From assembly GCA_050018415.1 (NCBI GenBank), contig JBEKAB010000013.1, forward strand, positions 37,371 through 101,370: 64,000 bases of DNA, given 5' to 3'. The translations under genes were made by a program, and so were the position numbers. This document shows positions 7,522 to 16,167 of the stretch, piece by piece. Numbering within the stretch: the stretch's first letter is position 1; every line of letters starts with the position of its first letter. The DNA is from UBA1161 sp002311745. GTDB lineage: Bacteria; Planctomycetota; Phycisphaerae; Tepidisphaerales; Tepidisphaeraceae. The notes under the pieces are model-generated. The model worked only from the letters and a program-made list of their open reading frames with translations, did not search any database and was not told the DNA's origin.

Positions 7522-9583
7522 CGGATGGGTCGATGCCGATGCGCAGCGGTGCGTGGATCATTACGGCGCGGCGGGCGTCAATCGGGATGTGGCACTTCGC
7601 GTTTACACGTCGCGATTGCTGGGCCGAGATCCGAAGCTGGTTCTGCATGGCGGGGGGAATACATCCGTTAAAACCAGGGGCCGCGATCTGCTGGGAGAGA
7701 CGATCGAAGTGATTCACGTCAAGGGAAGCGGCTGGGACATGGCGGAAATTGAGCCGGCGGGGTTGCCGGCGGTGCGGCTGGCGCCGCTGCGGAAAACGCG
7801 GGCCTTGGCCGCGCTGGGGGATGAGGAGATGGTCGCGATCCTGCGGTCAAACCTGGTCGATCCCGCAGCGCCGACGCCGTCGGTGGAGACGCTTCTGCAC
7901 GCATTCCTTCCGCATAAGTTCATCGACCATACGCATTCCAGCGCGGTCCTGAGCATCGCCAATCAACCGGACAGTGAAGCCATCTGCCGGGAGGTGTACG
8001 GGGGACGGGCGGCGCTGGTTCCGTATGTGATGCCGGGCTTTGCCCTCTCCATCCGGGCCGCACAGGTTTATGAAGCGCAGCCTCAGGTGGAGGGATTGAT
8101 CCTGCTGCATCATGGCATCTTCACGTTTGGCCAGACGGCCCAGGAATCGTATGAGCGAATGATCGCGCTGGTGAGCCTGGCCGAAGAGCGGCGGCCGGCG
8201 GGAAAGACGCAGGTCTTTGTCGCCGCTGATTTGCCGCCGGCCAGCGCGCCGGTGGCGCAGATCGCGCCGATCGTGCGGGGAGCGTGCAGTATTGCCGATC
8301 CGGCGGTGCAGGGGGCCTATCGGCGAATGGTGCTGGATTTCCGAACCAGTCCCGTCATCCTGCAATACGTCAATGGACGCGAGCTTGGGCGATATAGCCA
8401 GTCGGGCGTGGTGACGCCCGATCACGCCCTCCGCACGAAGATTCGACCGCTCATCACCCCCCCTGTCCCCCCGACCCCCCTGCCGCTTTCGAAGTCCTTC
8501 GCCGAAGAACTGCGCGCCGCCGTCCAGCGCTATGTGGCGGAGTACCAGGCTTATTTTGCCCGGCACAATGCCCGACAGAAAACTCCCAAACGCCAACTCG
8601 ATCCGATGCCTCGTGTCGTTCTGGTTCCGGGACTGGGATTGTTCGGGCTGGGGCATAACGCCAAGGATGCGCGCATCGCCGCGGATATTGCCGAATCGAC
8701 GGTTCAGACGATCACGGATGCCGAAGCGATCGGGCGGTTTCAATCCCTGCCGGAGAATGATCTCTTTGACGTGGAATATTGGTCGCTGGAACAGGCGAAA
8801 CTGGGCAAGCTTGTTCTCAAGCCGCTGGCGGGACAGGTCGCGGTCATCACCGGCGGCGGCGGGACGATCGGGGCGGCGACGGGAAAACTTTTCACGGAGA
8901 ACGGTGCGGAAGTCGCTCTGCTCGATCTGGACGAGGCGGCGGCGCAGTCTGCGGCCCGCCGGATCGGGCCGGCGGCCATGGCCGTCCAATGCGACGTGAC
9001 CGATGCGGCGTCGGTGGCGGCGGCGTTCGAGGCGGTGACGGCGCGATTCGGCGGCGTGGATATCGCCATTTCCAACGCGGGGGCGGCCTGGCAGGGACGA
9101 ATCGGTGAAGTCGATGAAGCGATCCTTCGTCGCAGCTTCGAGATCAATTTCTTCGCGCATCAGAAAATTGCGCAGGCGGCGGTGCGCATCATGCTCGCAC
9201 AGGGGACCGGCGGGGCGCTGTTGTTCAACGTGTCCAAGCAGGCCGTCAATCCGGGCGCCGATTTTGGGCCCTACGGGCTACCCAAGGCCGCGACGCTTTT
9301 TCTGGTGCGGCAATACGCCCTGGATTACGGCAGGGACGGGATTCGCGCCAATGCGGTCAACGCGGATCGAATTCGATCAGGCTTGCTGACGCCGGAGATG
9401 ATTTCCGCGCGTTCCGCCGCCCGCGGCATGTCTGAAGCGGACTATATGTCCGCCAATCTGCTGAAGCGGGAGGTGACCGCGCAGGACGTGGCTCAGGCTT
9501 TTCTGCATCATGCGCTCGCGTTGAAGACGACGGCCGATGTGACCACCGTCGATGGCGGCAATATCGCGGCCGCCCTGCGATAG
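7514..9583 (+). CDS. Bifunctional class II aldolase / short-chain dehydrogenase
   Basis: 689-residue fusion related to RhaD-type aldolase/alcohol dehydrogenases. The N-terminal part (about 20-430) is a class II aldolase with HGGGNTS (substrate/phosphate loop), zinc-binding HTHSS and LLHHGIFTFG. The C-terminal part (about 435-689) is an SDR with TGGGGTIG cofactor loop, NAG, Ser in NVSKQ and the YGLPK catalytic Tyr-Lys. Expected chemistry: retro-aldol cleavage of a ketose-1-phosphate to DHAP plus an aldehyde, then NAD-dependent redox of the aldehyde. The overlap with mtnA suggests 5-methylthio- or 5-deoxyribulose-1-phosphate as substrate; rhamnulose-1-phosphate is the alternative, and a rhamnulokinase remnant lies at 33 kb. 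Substrate is inference. Confidence 0.9.
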   Translation: MRSGWVDADAQRCVDHYGAAGVNRDVALRVYTSRLLGRDPKLVLHGGGNTSVKTRGRDLLGETIEVIHVKGSGWDMAEIEPAGLPAVRLAPLRKTRALAALGDEEMVAILRSNLVDPAAPTPSVETLLHAFLPHKFIDHTHSSAVLSIANQPDSEAICREVYGGRAALVPYVMPGFALSIRAAQVYEAQPQVEGLILLHHGIFTFGQTAQESYERMIALVSLAEERRPAGKTQVFVAADLPPASAPVAQIAPIVRGACSIADPAVQGAYRRMVLDFRTSPVILQYVNGRELGRYSQSGVVTPDHALRTKIRPLITPPVPPTPLPLSKSFAEELRAAVQRYVAEYQAYFARHNARQKTPKRQLDPMPRVVLVPGLGLFGLGHNAKDARIAADIAESTVQTITDAEAIGRFQSLPENDLFDVEYWSLEQAKLGKLVLKPLAGQVAVITGGGGTIGAATGKLFTENGAEVALLDLDEAAAQSAARRIGPAAMAVQCDVTDAASVAAAFEAVTARFGGVDIAISNAGAAWQGRIGEVDEAILRRSFEINFFAHQKIAQAAVRIMLAQGTGGALLFNVSKQAVNPGADFGPYGLPKAATLFLVRQYALDYGRDGIRANAVNADRIRSGLLTPEMISARSAARGMSEADYMSANLLKREVTAQDVAQAFLHHALALKTTADVTTVDGGNIAAALR

Positions 9584-9606
9584 GGGGACAGACAAAGGGA
9601 CAAACC

Positions 9607-9630
9607 TGGGCTTCCCCGCGAACGACGGCC
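9607..9630. repeat. Possible solo end of an IS3-type element
   Basis: This stretch matches the outer end of the IS3-type element at 63875 (11 identical bases, then identity interrupted only by transitions). Both copies are preceded by GACA-rich DNA. No transposase frame is present here, so it would be a decayed remnant. Confidence 0.4.
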
Positions 9631-9661
9631 ATGCCCAAACTTTCGCGCGGCCAAGACTTCC

Positions 9662-9711
9662 TCCTCCCCCTGACTTCGGCGAGCTTAGTCGAGCCGTACG
9701 CAGGGGGAGGA
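9662..9711. repeat. Hairpin in the gap after the aldolase gene
   Basis: 11-bp perfect stem, TCCTCCCCCTG (9662-9672) with CAGGGGGAGGA (9701-9711), enclosing a smaller CGGC/GCCG stem with the motif GGCGAGCTTAGTCGAGCC. Found between a plus-strand stop (9583) and a minus-strand stop (9856). It may terminate transcription, but no U-run follows. The rest of the gap 9584-9855 shows no coding potential. Confidence 0.5.
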
Positions 9712-9855
9712 AAAGAGGTGGGGGTTTCTATCGTTCCATTAGTCCACCGTCCACTGCTGAGGCAATCCGAAGCTGAGCTAACGCGAAGTCCCGGTGGGTC
9801 GGGGTCCCGGCATGCGAGGGTTCTCGCGCGGCGCGGCCGGCCAAGATGAACCGCT

Positions 9856-10992
9856 TCACCCATTGTGTCGCGGCATGTTGAGCTCCCGGAAGGCGAGGTA
9901 GAGATCATAGGAGGCGAACTTGATGGACTGCTCGGCGCTGCTCGTGTTCCCAGCCGGATCCATGCCGATCTGGACCCCGCCCGAGCACTTGCCGCAGTAA
10001 GGAATTCCTATTTTCCACAGCGCGAGGTGAGGGACCGTGAGTTCCATACGACGCGTCGCAGGCAACCCGCAAACGCAGCAAAGCTGCGGGTCTGGCCAGA
10101 CCCAGGCCGACGGGGACTTGAGCCCCTTCAGCGGAACGCAGAAAACAGGTACCCGGGAGGTGACCCCGGCCTTAACAGTGACTAGCTCCCGGCCGACCAC
10201 TTGGTAGTACTTGTCGCACTTCACACAGCGAGGATAACCGGAAAGCACATTCAGAAAACTGAGCTTCTCTTTGCACACGGGGCAATTTGCGGTGCGCGCC
10301 GAGACGGCGAAGTAAGCGATCAGGAGTCCGCCCACAAGCGGGATACAGCCGACCCAGCTGCCCTCTTCAAACAGCCACCCCGCTCCCCAGGCGATGAGCA
10401 CCAGCGAAAGCAAAGCGGCTCCAACGACCAATGGCCAAGGTTTGCCAAAGGTACTCCTTGGGGTGGTGTCCGCTCCGCCGGCTGCGGTCGCGACGGCGCC
10501 CGTAATGGAATTGGACTTCTTCGAAACCGGCGGTTGCTCGGCGCCGTTCTGCTGGAGCGAAACCACGCGAATCTCACCGCCGACCGGCACATCCGGCGAT
10601 CCATACCAGAAAGCCTTCTGCGTGCGTGTCATGTCTTCATCCATCTTCAGCGGGGGGCCAGCATCGATGAATCGCTGGTAAGTCGGCGGCACCTGTGTCT
10701 CCGAAGATTGATGACGAATGCTCATGATGATGTCCCTGAACACCCAAATATCGTTGTCATAGTGGCGAAAATAATCTCGACCAACGAGCATCCGCCGCAC
10801 CGACTCGAGTGATTCCGCTGCCGCCGTCAAATTTCCCGCCTTCGCTTGCGCCCCAGCGGTGTTGACGAGCACCGTTAATCTCTTCCCCTCCTCGCCGCCA
10901 ATGCCATTCGCCAGGATTTCGCAATCGCTGCTCCAAGGATTGTCCTCGTTCATGTGATCCCCTTCGGCATCTTTCGCCTTTGTCTCCGCCAC
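9856..10992 (-). CDS. Hypothetical membrane protein with Cys-rich zinc-ribbon-like segments
   Basis: 378 residues, not recognised. Residues 1-180 are polar and helical with no known motif. Two adjacent hydrophobic helices follow (about 184-232), then a C-terminal cytosolic part with paired cysteines: CPVC/CVKC, then CCVC and CGKC, likely zinc ribbons. The start is GTG at 10992 with AGGAAGGGAG upstream; an ATG at 10953 with AAGGGGAT upstream would remove 13 residues. Codon use looks like the neighbours but the third-position GC is a little lower. Isolated gene; the region upstream holds an AT-rich TATATA stretch (11048-11058) that could be its -10 box. Confidence 0.75.
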   Translation of the reverse strand: MAETKAKDAEGDHMNEDNPWSSDCEILANGIGGEEGKRLTVLVNTAGAQAKAGNLTAAAESLESVRRMLVGRDYFRHYDNDIWVFRDIIMSIRHQSSETQVPPTYQRFIDAGPPLKMDEDMTRTQKAFWYGSPDVPVGGEIRVVSLQQNGAEQPPVSKKSNSITGAVATAAGGADTTPRSTFGKPWPLVVGAALLSLVLIAWGAGWLFEEGSWVGCIPLVGGLLIAYFAVSARTANCPVCKEKLSFLNVLSGYPRCVKCDKYYQVVGRELVTVKAGVTSRVPVFCVPLKGLKSPSAWVWPDPQLCCVCGLPATRRMELTVPHLALWKIGIPYCGKCSGGVQIGMDPAGNTSSAEQSIKFASYDLYLAFRELNMPRHNG

Positions 10993-11142
10993 GCGCTCCC
11001 TTCCTCATTTGGATGTGGTTCTACAAGCAATGCCCGCAATTGAAGCCATTATATATACTGATGAGGGGAACACCTGCTTACTTGACGCGTATCACAAAAG
11101 CACGGCTCTGCTCCTTCCGGCTCACCTGTTGAACCCGACCGC

Positions 11143-11457
11143 TCAGAGCCCCCCGTAGAACTTGCCGAACGCGCGAGCGAGCATTGCCGCCATGAGCAGC
11201 ACGCCCAGGCCGAAAACGACGACGTGCCTCGTCTGGCGCAGCTCGAAGCGCCCGACGCGGCACACAAGAACGTAGCCGACGGCGAGGTTGAAGAGCCCCC
11301 AGAGCACGTTCACCGTCGAAGACGAGAGCCCTTGCCCAGGCGGCGAAGCGAAGGGGCTCTGGAAGGGACGGCCCGAGATCCCGTTCACGAAGTGCGGGAC
11401 GGCGTTCGCGAGGAATGCGCCCCCGAAGAAGTACGCCACGTAGTGGTACCAGCGCAT
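11143..11457 (-). CDS. Small conserved membrane protein (HYVAYFFGGAFLANAVPHF type)
   Basis: 104-residue inner-membrane protein with three hydrophobic helices: an N-terminal one containing YFFGGAFLANAVPHFVNG, a middle one (LWGLFNLAVGYVLVC) and a C-terminal one (VVFGLGVLLMAAMLA). The conserved loop SGRPFQSPFASPPG after the first helix identifies a widespread but uncharacterised family. It is divergent from the next gene, with a 46-bp shared intergenic region. Confidence 0.8.
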   Translation of the reverse strand: MRWYHYVAYFFGGAFLANAVPHFVNGISGRPFQSPFASPPGQGLSSSTVNVLWGLFNLAVGYVLVCRVGRFELRQTRHVVVFGLGVLLMAAMLARAFGKFYGGL

Positions 11458-11503
11458 GATGTCCCCTTATCCGTTTGCCGTCCAAAATGGTTATACTCCG
11501 TCC

Positions 11504-11794
11504 ATGCCTTGCCTCATCCCCATTCTCGCGATCTTCTTTCCCCGTGTCGTGATGGCGGTCATTGCCATCTTCACCAACTGGTTTAGTCTCGCCTTCAACA
11601 CGATTCTCTGGCCCGTCCTCGGCTTCCTCTTCATGCCATACACCACGCTGGCCTACATGGCGGCGATGCTGAAGAACCATCACACCGTCAACGGTGGATG
11701 GCTCGTCCTGGTCGTCGTTGCGGCCCTGGTCGATCTCGGCGGCCAAGGTGGTTCGGCGCGCCGAAGACGCAGGCGTAGACCCTTGGTTCCCTGA
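11504..11794 (+). CDS. Small hydrophobic membrane protein of unknown function
   Basis: 96-residue protein. The first 55 residues contain long hydrophobic helices with the pattern FFPRVVMAVIAIFTNWFS and ILWPVLGFLFMPYTTLAY, a pattern I know from short uncharacterised membrane proteins in several phyla. The C-terminus is strongly basic (RRRRRRR). I start at 11504, because TATACT (11492-11497) lies 6 nt upstream, consistent with a leaderless mRNA; the in-frame ATG at 11456 lies within the divergent gene's start. Confidence 0.75.
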   Translation: MPCLIPILAIFFPRVVMAVIAIFTNWFSLAFNTILWPVLGFLFMPYTTLAYMAAMLKNHHTVNGGWLVLVVVAALVDLGGQGGSARRRRRRRPLVP

Positions 11795-12363
11795 CGCCGT
11801 GTTGCTCAAATCCCAAAGTTCCCGGCCTCCCGGCGACACCATTCTTATCAAAACGTACCGTAAACTGTACCGTACCGATCGCAAAACATGCCGGCGGAAT
11901 CCCCAATCCAAAACCCCATCGGCGTCCATCTGATACCCATCCGTAGCGAAGTCTAAGGCCCAGACAAGGCCCCTCTTCCTGATTTTTCGGCCCCTCAAGC
12001 CGATTTAAGAAGGCCGATGCGCGGGCCAACCGTGCGACCCTTGAACTCTTGAACTCTTGAACCGATTAAACCGACGGAGCCCAAAACCAGGATCCCTATG
12101 GTGGTTACGGAGGTGAAGGTTTTGCACGCCCGCCAAGCCCCAAGCTCACTCCGCGGCGAGCCTTACGCGAAAAATCGCGGGGGACCAGCCCAATTCCAGT
12201 TCGTTCCGAGCGCCCGGCCATAACGTCGTTATTTCAATAAGCCCATTTTTCTCGCGGCAACTGGCGGGAGCATAGAGACTTATCGCAACTGCGGTAACTG
12301 CGCATGGCAAAATGGAGAACTCTCGGCCGCGGTGTCCGAGCGTCCGTGACTCCGTGGTTATCT
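11795..12363. other. 569-bp gap without a convincing gene
   Basis: No open frame here looks coding. It contains three tandem octamers of the type TTGAACTC (12041-12064) and one copy of a dispersed 41-45 bp sequence (12202-12242) that recurs at 36655. The reverse complement of 11795-12010 has a short open frame that resembles no family I know. Confidence 0.6.
12202..12242. repeat. Dispersed 41-45 bp repeat, copy a
   Basis: The sequence begins CGTTCCGAGCGCCCGG and continues to TCGTTATTTCAATAAGC. It matches 36655-36699 with a 4-nt indel and two substitutions. The core is partly palindromic (ATAACG/CGTTAT). Function unknown; it could be the end of a decayed mobile element. Confidence 0.7.
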
Positions 12364-13110
12364 CTAACGGCTGGCGGCCAGGCGATCGCTGGCTTCGGCG
12401 AGCAGTTGCGTCACGGCGGCGCGGATTTCGGCCATCCGCAAATACCGGCCGGGGCATTGCGTGACCTTGGTCTCGCCGTGGCCCAGGACGTGCGAGGCGG
12501 GAATGTGATACGTCCGCATCAGATACACCACCAGGCGGATCACGGCGCGGCGCTGGGCTTCGGTGGGATGTGTCTTGTTGAAATTGCCGACCAGGCAAAT
12601 GCCGATGCCGTTGGTGTTGTAGCGGTTGTCCAGGGCGTTGTCGTGCGCACCCCACTTTTGCTTGGTCCATCGCCCTCCGACTTCGATCTGTCCGTCGCCG
12701 CTTTGGGTGCCGTTGCCGATCACAAAATGGTAGCCAAGTTCATCGAAGCCGCGGTCGCGGTGCCATTTGTCGATGACGGCGGCCGAGCCGTAATCGCTGT
12801 CGCTGTGGTGGATGATGATCCACATCCAGTGATTGGGCTTGGCCTGGGGGATCCAGGCGATTGGCACGCCACCAGCCGCTGCGGGAGCAGCGGGCGGCGC
12901 GGCTTGCGGGCGGGCTGACGGCGGCATGATGGCGTGGGGAATGATCGGCGGGCCGGACGCATGAACCCACGCGGTTGACGGCGATTCGATCTGCGGAGCG
13001 CCCAGCCGCAGGGGCGGCAATTGACCCTCAGGTGTATTGTTCTGACATCCAGCCAGCAAGGCGGCCAGGATTGCCGCCGCCGCGGCCGCCCAGAGATTTC
13101 GATGGGACAT
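12364..13110 (-). CDS. N-acetylmuramoyl-L-alanine amidase-like (amidase_2/PGRP fold) lipoprotein
   Basis: 248 residues: signal peptide with lipobox LLAGC (Cys22), a Pro/Ala-rich linker, then an amidase_2/peptidoglycan-recognition domain from about 92. Zinc ligands fit the family: His in IIIHHS, His in VLGHGE and Cys in TQCPG; the Tyr in GYHFVIGNG is also present. It should cleave the amide bond between MurNAc and L-Ala on the periplasmic side of the outer or inner membrane. It starts 3 nt after the stop of the upstream paralogue, so the two form an operon and derive from a tandem duplication. Confidence 0.9.
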   Translation of the reverse strand: MSHRNLWAAAAAAILAALLAGCQNNTPEGQLPPLRLGAPQIESPSTAWVHASGPPIIPHAIMPPSARPQAAPPAAPAAAGGVPIAWIPQAKPNHWMWIIIHHSDSDYGSAAVIDKWHRDRGFDELGYHFVIGNGTQSGDGQIEVGGRWTKQKWGAHDNALDNRYNTNGIGICLVGNFNKTHPTEAQRRAVIRLVVYLMRTYHIPASHVLGHGETKVTQCPGRYLRMAEIRAAVTQLLAEASDRLAASR

Positions 13111-13113
13111 CGC

Positions 13114-13884
13114 TCAATCGCCTCGGTTCATGATGGCCATCCGCTTGGGGTCGCCGTCCAGCAGTGCCTCGGCCAAGCGGCGGACCTGGGCCACATCCAT
13201 GTAGCGCCCGGGGCAATCCGTCGGCTTGGCATCGCCGTGACCCAGCACGCGGTCCGAGGGAATGTGGTAGCTCGCCATCAGGTACGCCACCAGTCGGGCC
13301 AGCGATTTCATCTGGGCCGGCGTCGGCTGGTCCACGTCGAAATTGCCGACCAGGCAGATGCCGATGCCATAATCGTTAAACCGGTTATCGGCAGTCTTGG
13401 TGTGCGCCCCCCACTTTTGTTTGATCCAGCGGGGCCCGACTTCCACCTGCCCATCGCCGCTGTCCGTGCCGTTGCCGATGACAAAATGGTACCCCAGCTC
13501 GTCAAAGCCGCGCTCGCGGTGCCATTTGTCGATGATCCGGGCGTTGCCGTAGTTCGTGGCGGTGTGATGGATAACGATCCAGTGCCAAGCCCGCGGGGCG
13601 GCCTGGGCAACCCAATCATCCGGGACGGCCAAATCCCCGGCCTGCGAGGCGGCCTCCACCGGCGGGGGCGGATCGGCCGGCGATGGCGGGCCTGCCGGCG
13701 CCAGGGCCGACGGCTGGGGTGCGGCGGGCTTGGCGGCGGACGCCATCTCTGCGGCGATGGGCGGCGCCTGGGCCATCACCTGCGGACCATCAAAGGTCAA
13801 TTCAGGCAGAGTCCCGGTTCGATTGATCTGCTGGCATCCCCACAGGGCCCCGAGGATCAGCAAAACGCCGGCGAATCGAGCCAT
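13114..13884 (-). CDS. N-acetylmuramoyl-L-alanine amidase-like lipoprotein, paralogue
   Basis: 256-residue paralogue of the next gene downstream: signal peptide with LWGC lipobox (Cys17), a longer Ala/Pro linker, and an amidase_2 domain with IVIHHT, GYHFVIGNG, VLGHGD and TDCPG. The two domains share long identical stretches (such as GIGICLVGNF), while the N-terminal linkers differ. Retention of all zinc ligands in both suggests both are active rather than one being a regulatory copy. First gene of the two-gene unit. Confidence 0.9.
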   Translation of the reverse strand: MARFAGVLLILGALWGCQQINRTGTLPELTFDGPQVMAQAPPIAAEMASAAKPAAPQPSALAPAGPPSPADPPPPVEAASQAGDLAVPDDWVAQAAPRAWHWIVIHHTATNYGNARIIDKWHRERGFDELGYHFVIGNGTDSGDGQVEVGPRWIKQKWGAHTKTADNRFNDYGIGICLVGNFDVDQPTPAQMKSLARLVAYLMASYHIPSDRVLGHGDAKPTDCPGRYMDVAQVRRLAEALLDGDPKRMAIMNRGD

Positions 13885-14011
13885 CCCTGGCCTCCAAAAA
13901 CGGCAGGCAGTCCCTCCCCAGCCGCATCCCTACGGCTGGGCGATACTTATGTAACCGCCCGCGAAGAGAAATTCCAGCGCCGCGGACGTCAAACCACAAT
14001 TTATTGGGTTC

Positions 14012-14392
14012 CTACTGGATGTAAATCCATTTGGTGCCGTCTGGACTGAGGTACCAGCCGCGGCCGGAGGTCGTGTCGCTGCGGACGGCAATGACGGACT
14101 TGCTGTCGGGCAGGGTATCAACCTCCAGGTCGAAGTCCCCAGCTCCGATTTGGCTGTCATCCGCGATCCGGCCCCATTTTCCGGAATTCAGGACGGACAC
14201 TGCGCCCGTGGTAACATCCATGCGGAACACCTGGAAAGTGCCCGTCATCGGGGCCACGCGGAAGAGGTACTTGTCCCTGGCCGGCAGATACATCCTCGCC
14301 GCCCGGGCCGACGGACCTTGCCAACGCATGGCCGCCACCGCACACGCCGCGCCGATCAGCGCCGATCCGATCCACTGCATTGAACGATTCAT
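14012..14392 (-). CDS. Hypothetical exported or membrane-anchored protein
   Basis: 126 residues, not recognised. N-terminal hydrophobic segment (WIGSALIGAACAVAAM), then a domain with beta-propeller-like repeats of the form LFRVAPMTGTFQVFRMD and GRGWYLSPDGTKWIYIQ. The ATG at 14392 is preceded by GGGAGGTG, so the longer frame (to 14644) is rejected; it would overlap the divergent gene and its promoter. Probably periplasmic. Confidence 0.65.
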   Translation of the reverse strand: MNRSMQWIGSALIGAACAVAAMRWQGPSARAARMYLPARDKYLFRVAPMTGTFQVFRMDVTTGAVSVLNSGKWGRIADDSQIGAGDFDLEVDTLPDSKSVIAVRSDTTSGRGWYLSPDGTKWIYIQ

Positions 14393-14494
14393 CGAACACC
14401 TCCCGTAAAGAAATGCGGAATTTGTCCCCACCGCGTTGAAGCATAACAGGCACCCCGGCCAGCGGCTAACGGGCTTGGGCGCCGATGGCCGAGC

Positions 14495-14522
14495 TTGAAA
14501 ACCCGGCGAGTTGGCGCATAAT
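14495..14522 (+). promoter_or_regulatory. Leaderless-type promoter for the lipoprotein gene at 14530
   Basis: TTGAAA (14495-14500), 16-bp spacer, CATAAT (14517-14522), then 7 nt to the ATG. Transcription would start at or next to the start codon. Confidence 0.6.
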
Positions 14523-14529
14523 CCGCGCG

Positions 14530-15207
14530 ATGAATCCTCCACGGGCGCGACGCGCCATGTTCCTTCTGCTGGCGATCGCGGCCGTAACGGTCTTGGGATG
14601 CGGCCGCCCCGGCCCCGAGCCCAAGGCTGAATCCGCCCCCCCACGCCCGGCGCCGCCCACCACCCGCGAACTGATGGAAGGCCCGCGCACGGACTTGGCC
14701 TTGAAGGTCGCTCCGCTCAACGTGCGCATCCCCGTGAGCTGGAAGCTGGAGGTTCTCGGCACGGTGGCGATGCTGGAAGGCCCGACGCCCAGCGGCGACC
14801 TGCAGATCACCGTCGCCCTGCTCCCGGGCATGAGCACCAAGCGGATCGACATGATGGTCACCGGCGCCAAAGCCGACAGCGTGCAGCATCCCCAGCACGT
14901 TCAGGTCAACGATCTGCGCCAAGTCAATGGACTGACCGTGTTTGAAAAATTCGTCTTTGGCCATCCGCCCAGCCATGCCGCGACCGCGATCGCCGCGACC
15001 ACCGCCGCGACCACTGTCCCGAGCACCATCCCCGAGGCCGGACCCGTTTCGTGGACGCGACTGGTCTTTGTCTCCACCGAAGGCACGTATTTGCCGTGCA
15101 GCTTCGGAATCACCGGCATAACGCCGCAGCAGTTCGCCCAGGACCGGGAGTTCATCCGATCGATTCTGGATACCGCCCGGCGTAACTCGGACCTCGATTC
15201 GCCGTAG
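14530..15207 (+). CDS. Hypothetical lipoprotein
   Basis: 225 residues with a signal peptide ending in lipobox VLGC (about Cys18), a Pro-rich linker and a globular domain of about 170 residues. The pattern PVSWKLEVLG... and the final RSILDTARR helix recall small lipoproteins that measure membrane-associated peptide binding (PsbP-like folds end in a similar helix), but I cannot assign a family. I chose the start at 14530 from the leaderless promoter and signal-peptide fit. Upstream of gluQ with a 9-nt gap. Confidence 0.7.
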   Translation: MNPPRARRAMFLLLAIAAVTVLGCGRPGPEPKAESAPPRPAPPTTRELMEGPRTDLALKVAPLNVRIPVSWKLEVLGTVAMLEGPTPSGDLQITVALLPGMSTKRIDMMVTGAKADSVQHPQHVQVNDLRQVNGLTVFEKFVFGHPPSHAATAIAATTAATTVPSTIPEAGPVSWTRLVFVSTEGTYLPCSFGITGITPQQFAQDREFIRSILDTARRNSDLDSP

Positions 15208-15216
15208 AATGGCACC

Positions 15217-16167
15217 ATGCCGACAACCCGCCTGGCTCCTTCCCCCACCGGCGCCCTGCACCTGGGAAACGCCCGAACCTTTCTGATCAACTGGCTACTG
15301 GCCCGGCAAAACGGTTGGCGGATCATCCTGCGCATCGAGGACCTGGACGGCCCGCGGGTCAAACGCGGCGCCGACCAACTTCTGCTGCAGGATTTGCAAT
15401 ATCTCGGCCTGGATTGGGATGCCGGTCCGATTTACCAGTCAACGCGACAGGCGCTGTACACGGCCGCCGTCGACCGCATTCTGAAGCAGCGCCTGGCTTA
15501 TCCGTGCGTATGCAGCCGGCGCGAAGTGGAATTGGCGGCCAGCGCCCCGCACCCGGAGGATCACACCAGTATCTATCCCGGAACTTGCCGCGGAAAATTC
15601 GCGTCCCTGGAGCAGGCACGGGCACAGTCGGGGAAAAAGCCGGCGGTGCGCTTCGCGGCGCCGGATCGCCAGGTCGAATTCGAAGACGCCTTCTTGGGCT
15701 CCCAGCGCTTCAACGTCGGTGCCGACCTGGGCGATTTCGTGATCGCCAAATCGGACGGCACCGCCGCGTATCAGCTCGCCGTGGTCGTGGACGATCTGGA
15801 GGGCGAGGTGGACCAGGTGGTTCGCGGCGATGATCTGCTGGACTGTGCCCCCCGGCAAATCCTGCTGTACGAGGCCCTGGGCGCCGCTAGCCGCGTGCCG
15901 CATTACACCCACGTTCCCCTGGTCGTCGGCCCGGATGGCAGACGCTTGGCCAAGCGTCACGGCGATACGCGCTTGGCCGCCTACCGCCAATACGGCGTGC
16001 CGCCGGACAGAGTCCTGGCCCTGCTGGCGCGGTGGTGCGGCATCGACGATGCGCCGCGCCTCGAACATCCGCGAGAGCTTCTGGATCGCTTCCGTCTTGA
16101 TCGCATTGGCAAAAGCGCGATCGTTTTCACCGCCGGGGACGATCGGTTTCTTCGCGAGGCCGCATGA
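15217..16167 (+). CDS. gluQ: Glutamyl-Q tRNA(Asp) synthetase
   Basis: 316 residues; a truncated glutamyl-tRNA synthetase paralogue without the anticodon-binding domain. It glutamylates queuosine at position 34 of tRNA(Asp). The HIGH-like motif is LHLGNART, the KMSKS-like motif is LAKRHGD, and a zinc site is visible as CVCSRR followed by Tyr and GTCRG. The length and early stop after the catalytic domain separate it from GltX. TAGAAT (15205-15210) lies 6 nt before the start. The stop overlaps the next start (ATGA), beginning a three-gene coupled unit. Confidence 0.93.
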   Translation: MPTTRLAPSPTGALHLGNARTFLINWLLARQNGWRIILRIEDLDGPRVKRGADQLLLQDLQYLGLDWDAGPIYQSTRQALYTAAVDRILKQRLAYPCVCSRREVELAASAPHPEDHTSIYPGTCRGKFASLEQARAQSGKKPAVRFAAPDRQVEFEDAFLGSQRFNVGADLGDFVIAKSDGTAAYQLAVVVDDLEGEVDQVVRGDDLLDCAPRQILLYEALGAASRVPHYTHVPLVVGPDGRRLAKRHGDTRLAAYRQYGVPPDRVLALLARWCGIDDAPRLEHPRELLDRFRLDRIGKSAIVFTAGDDRFLREAA

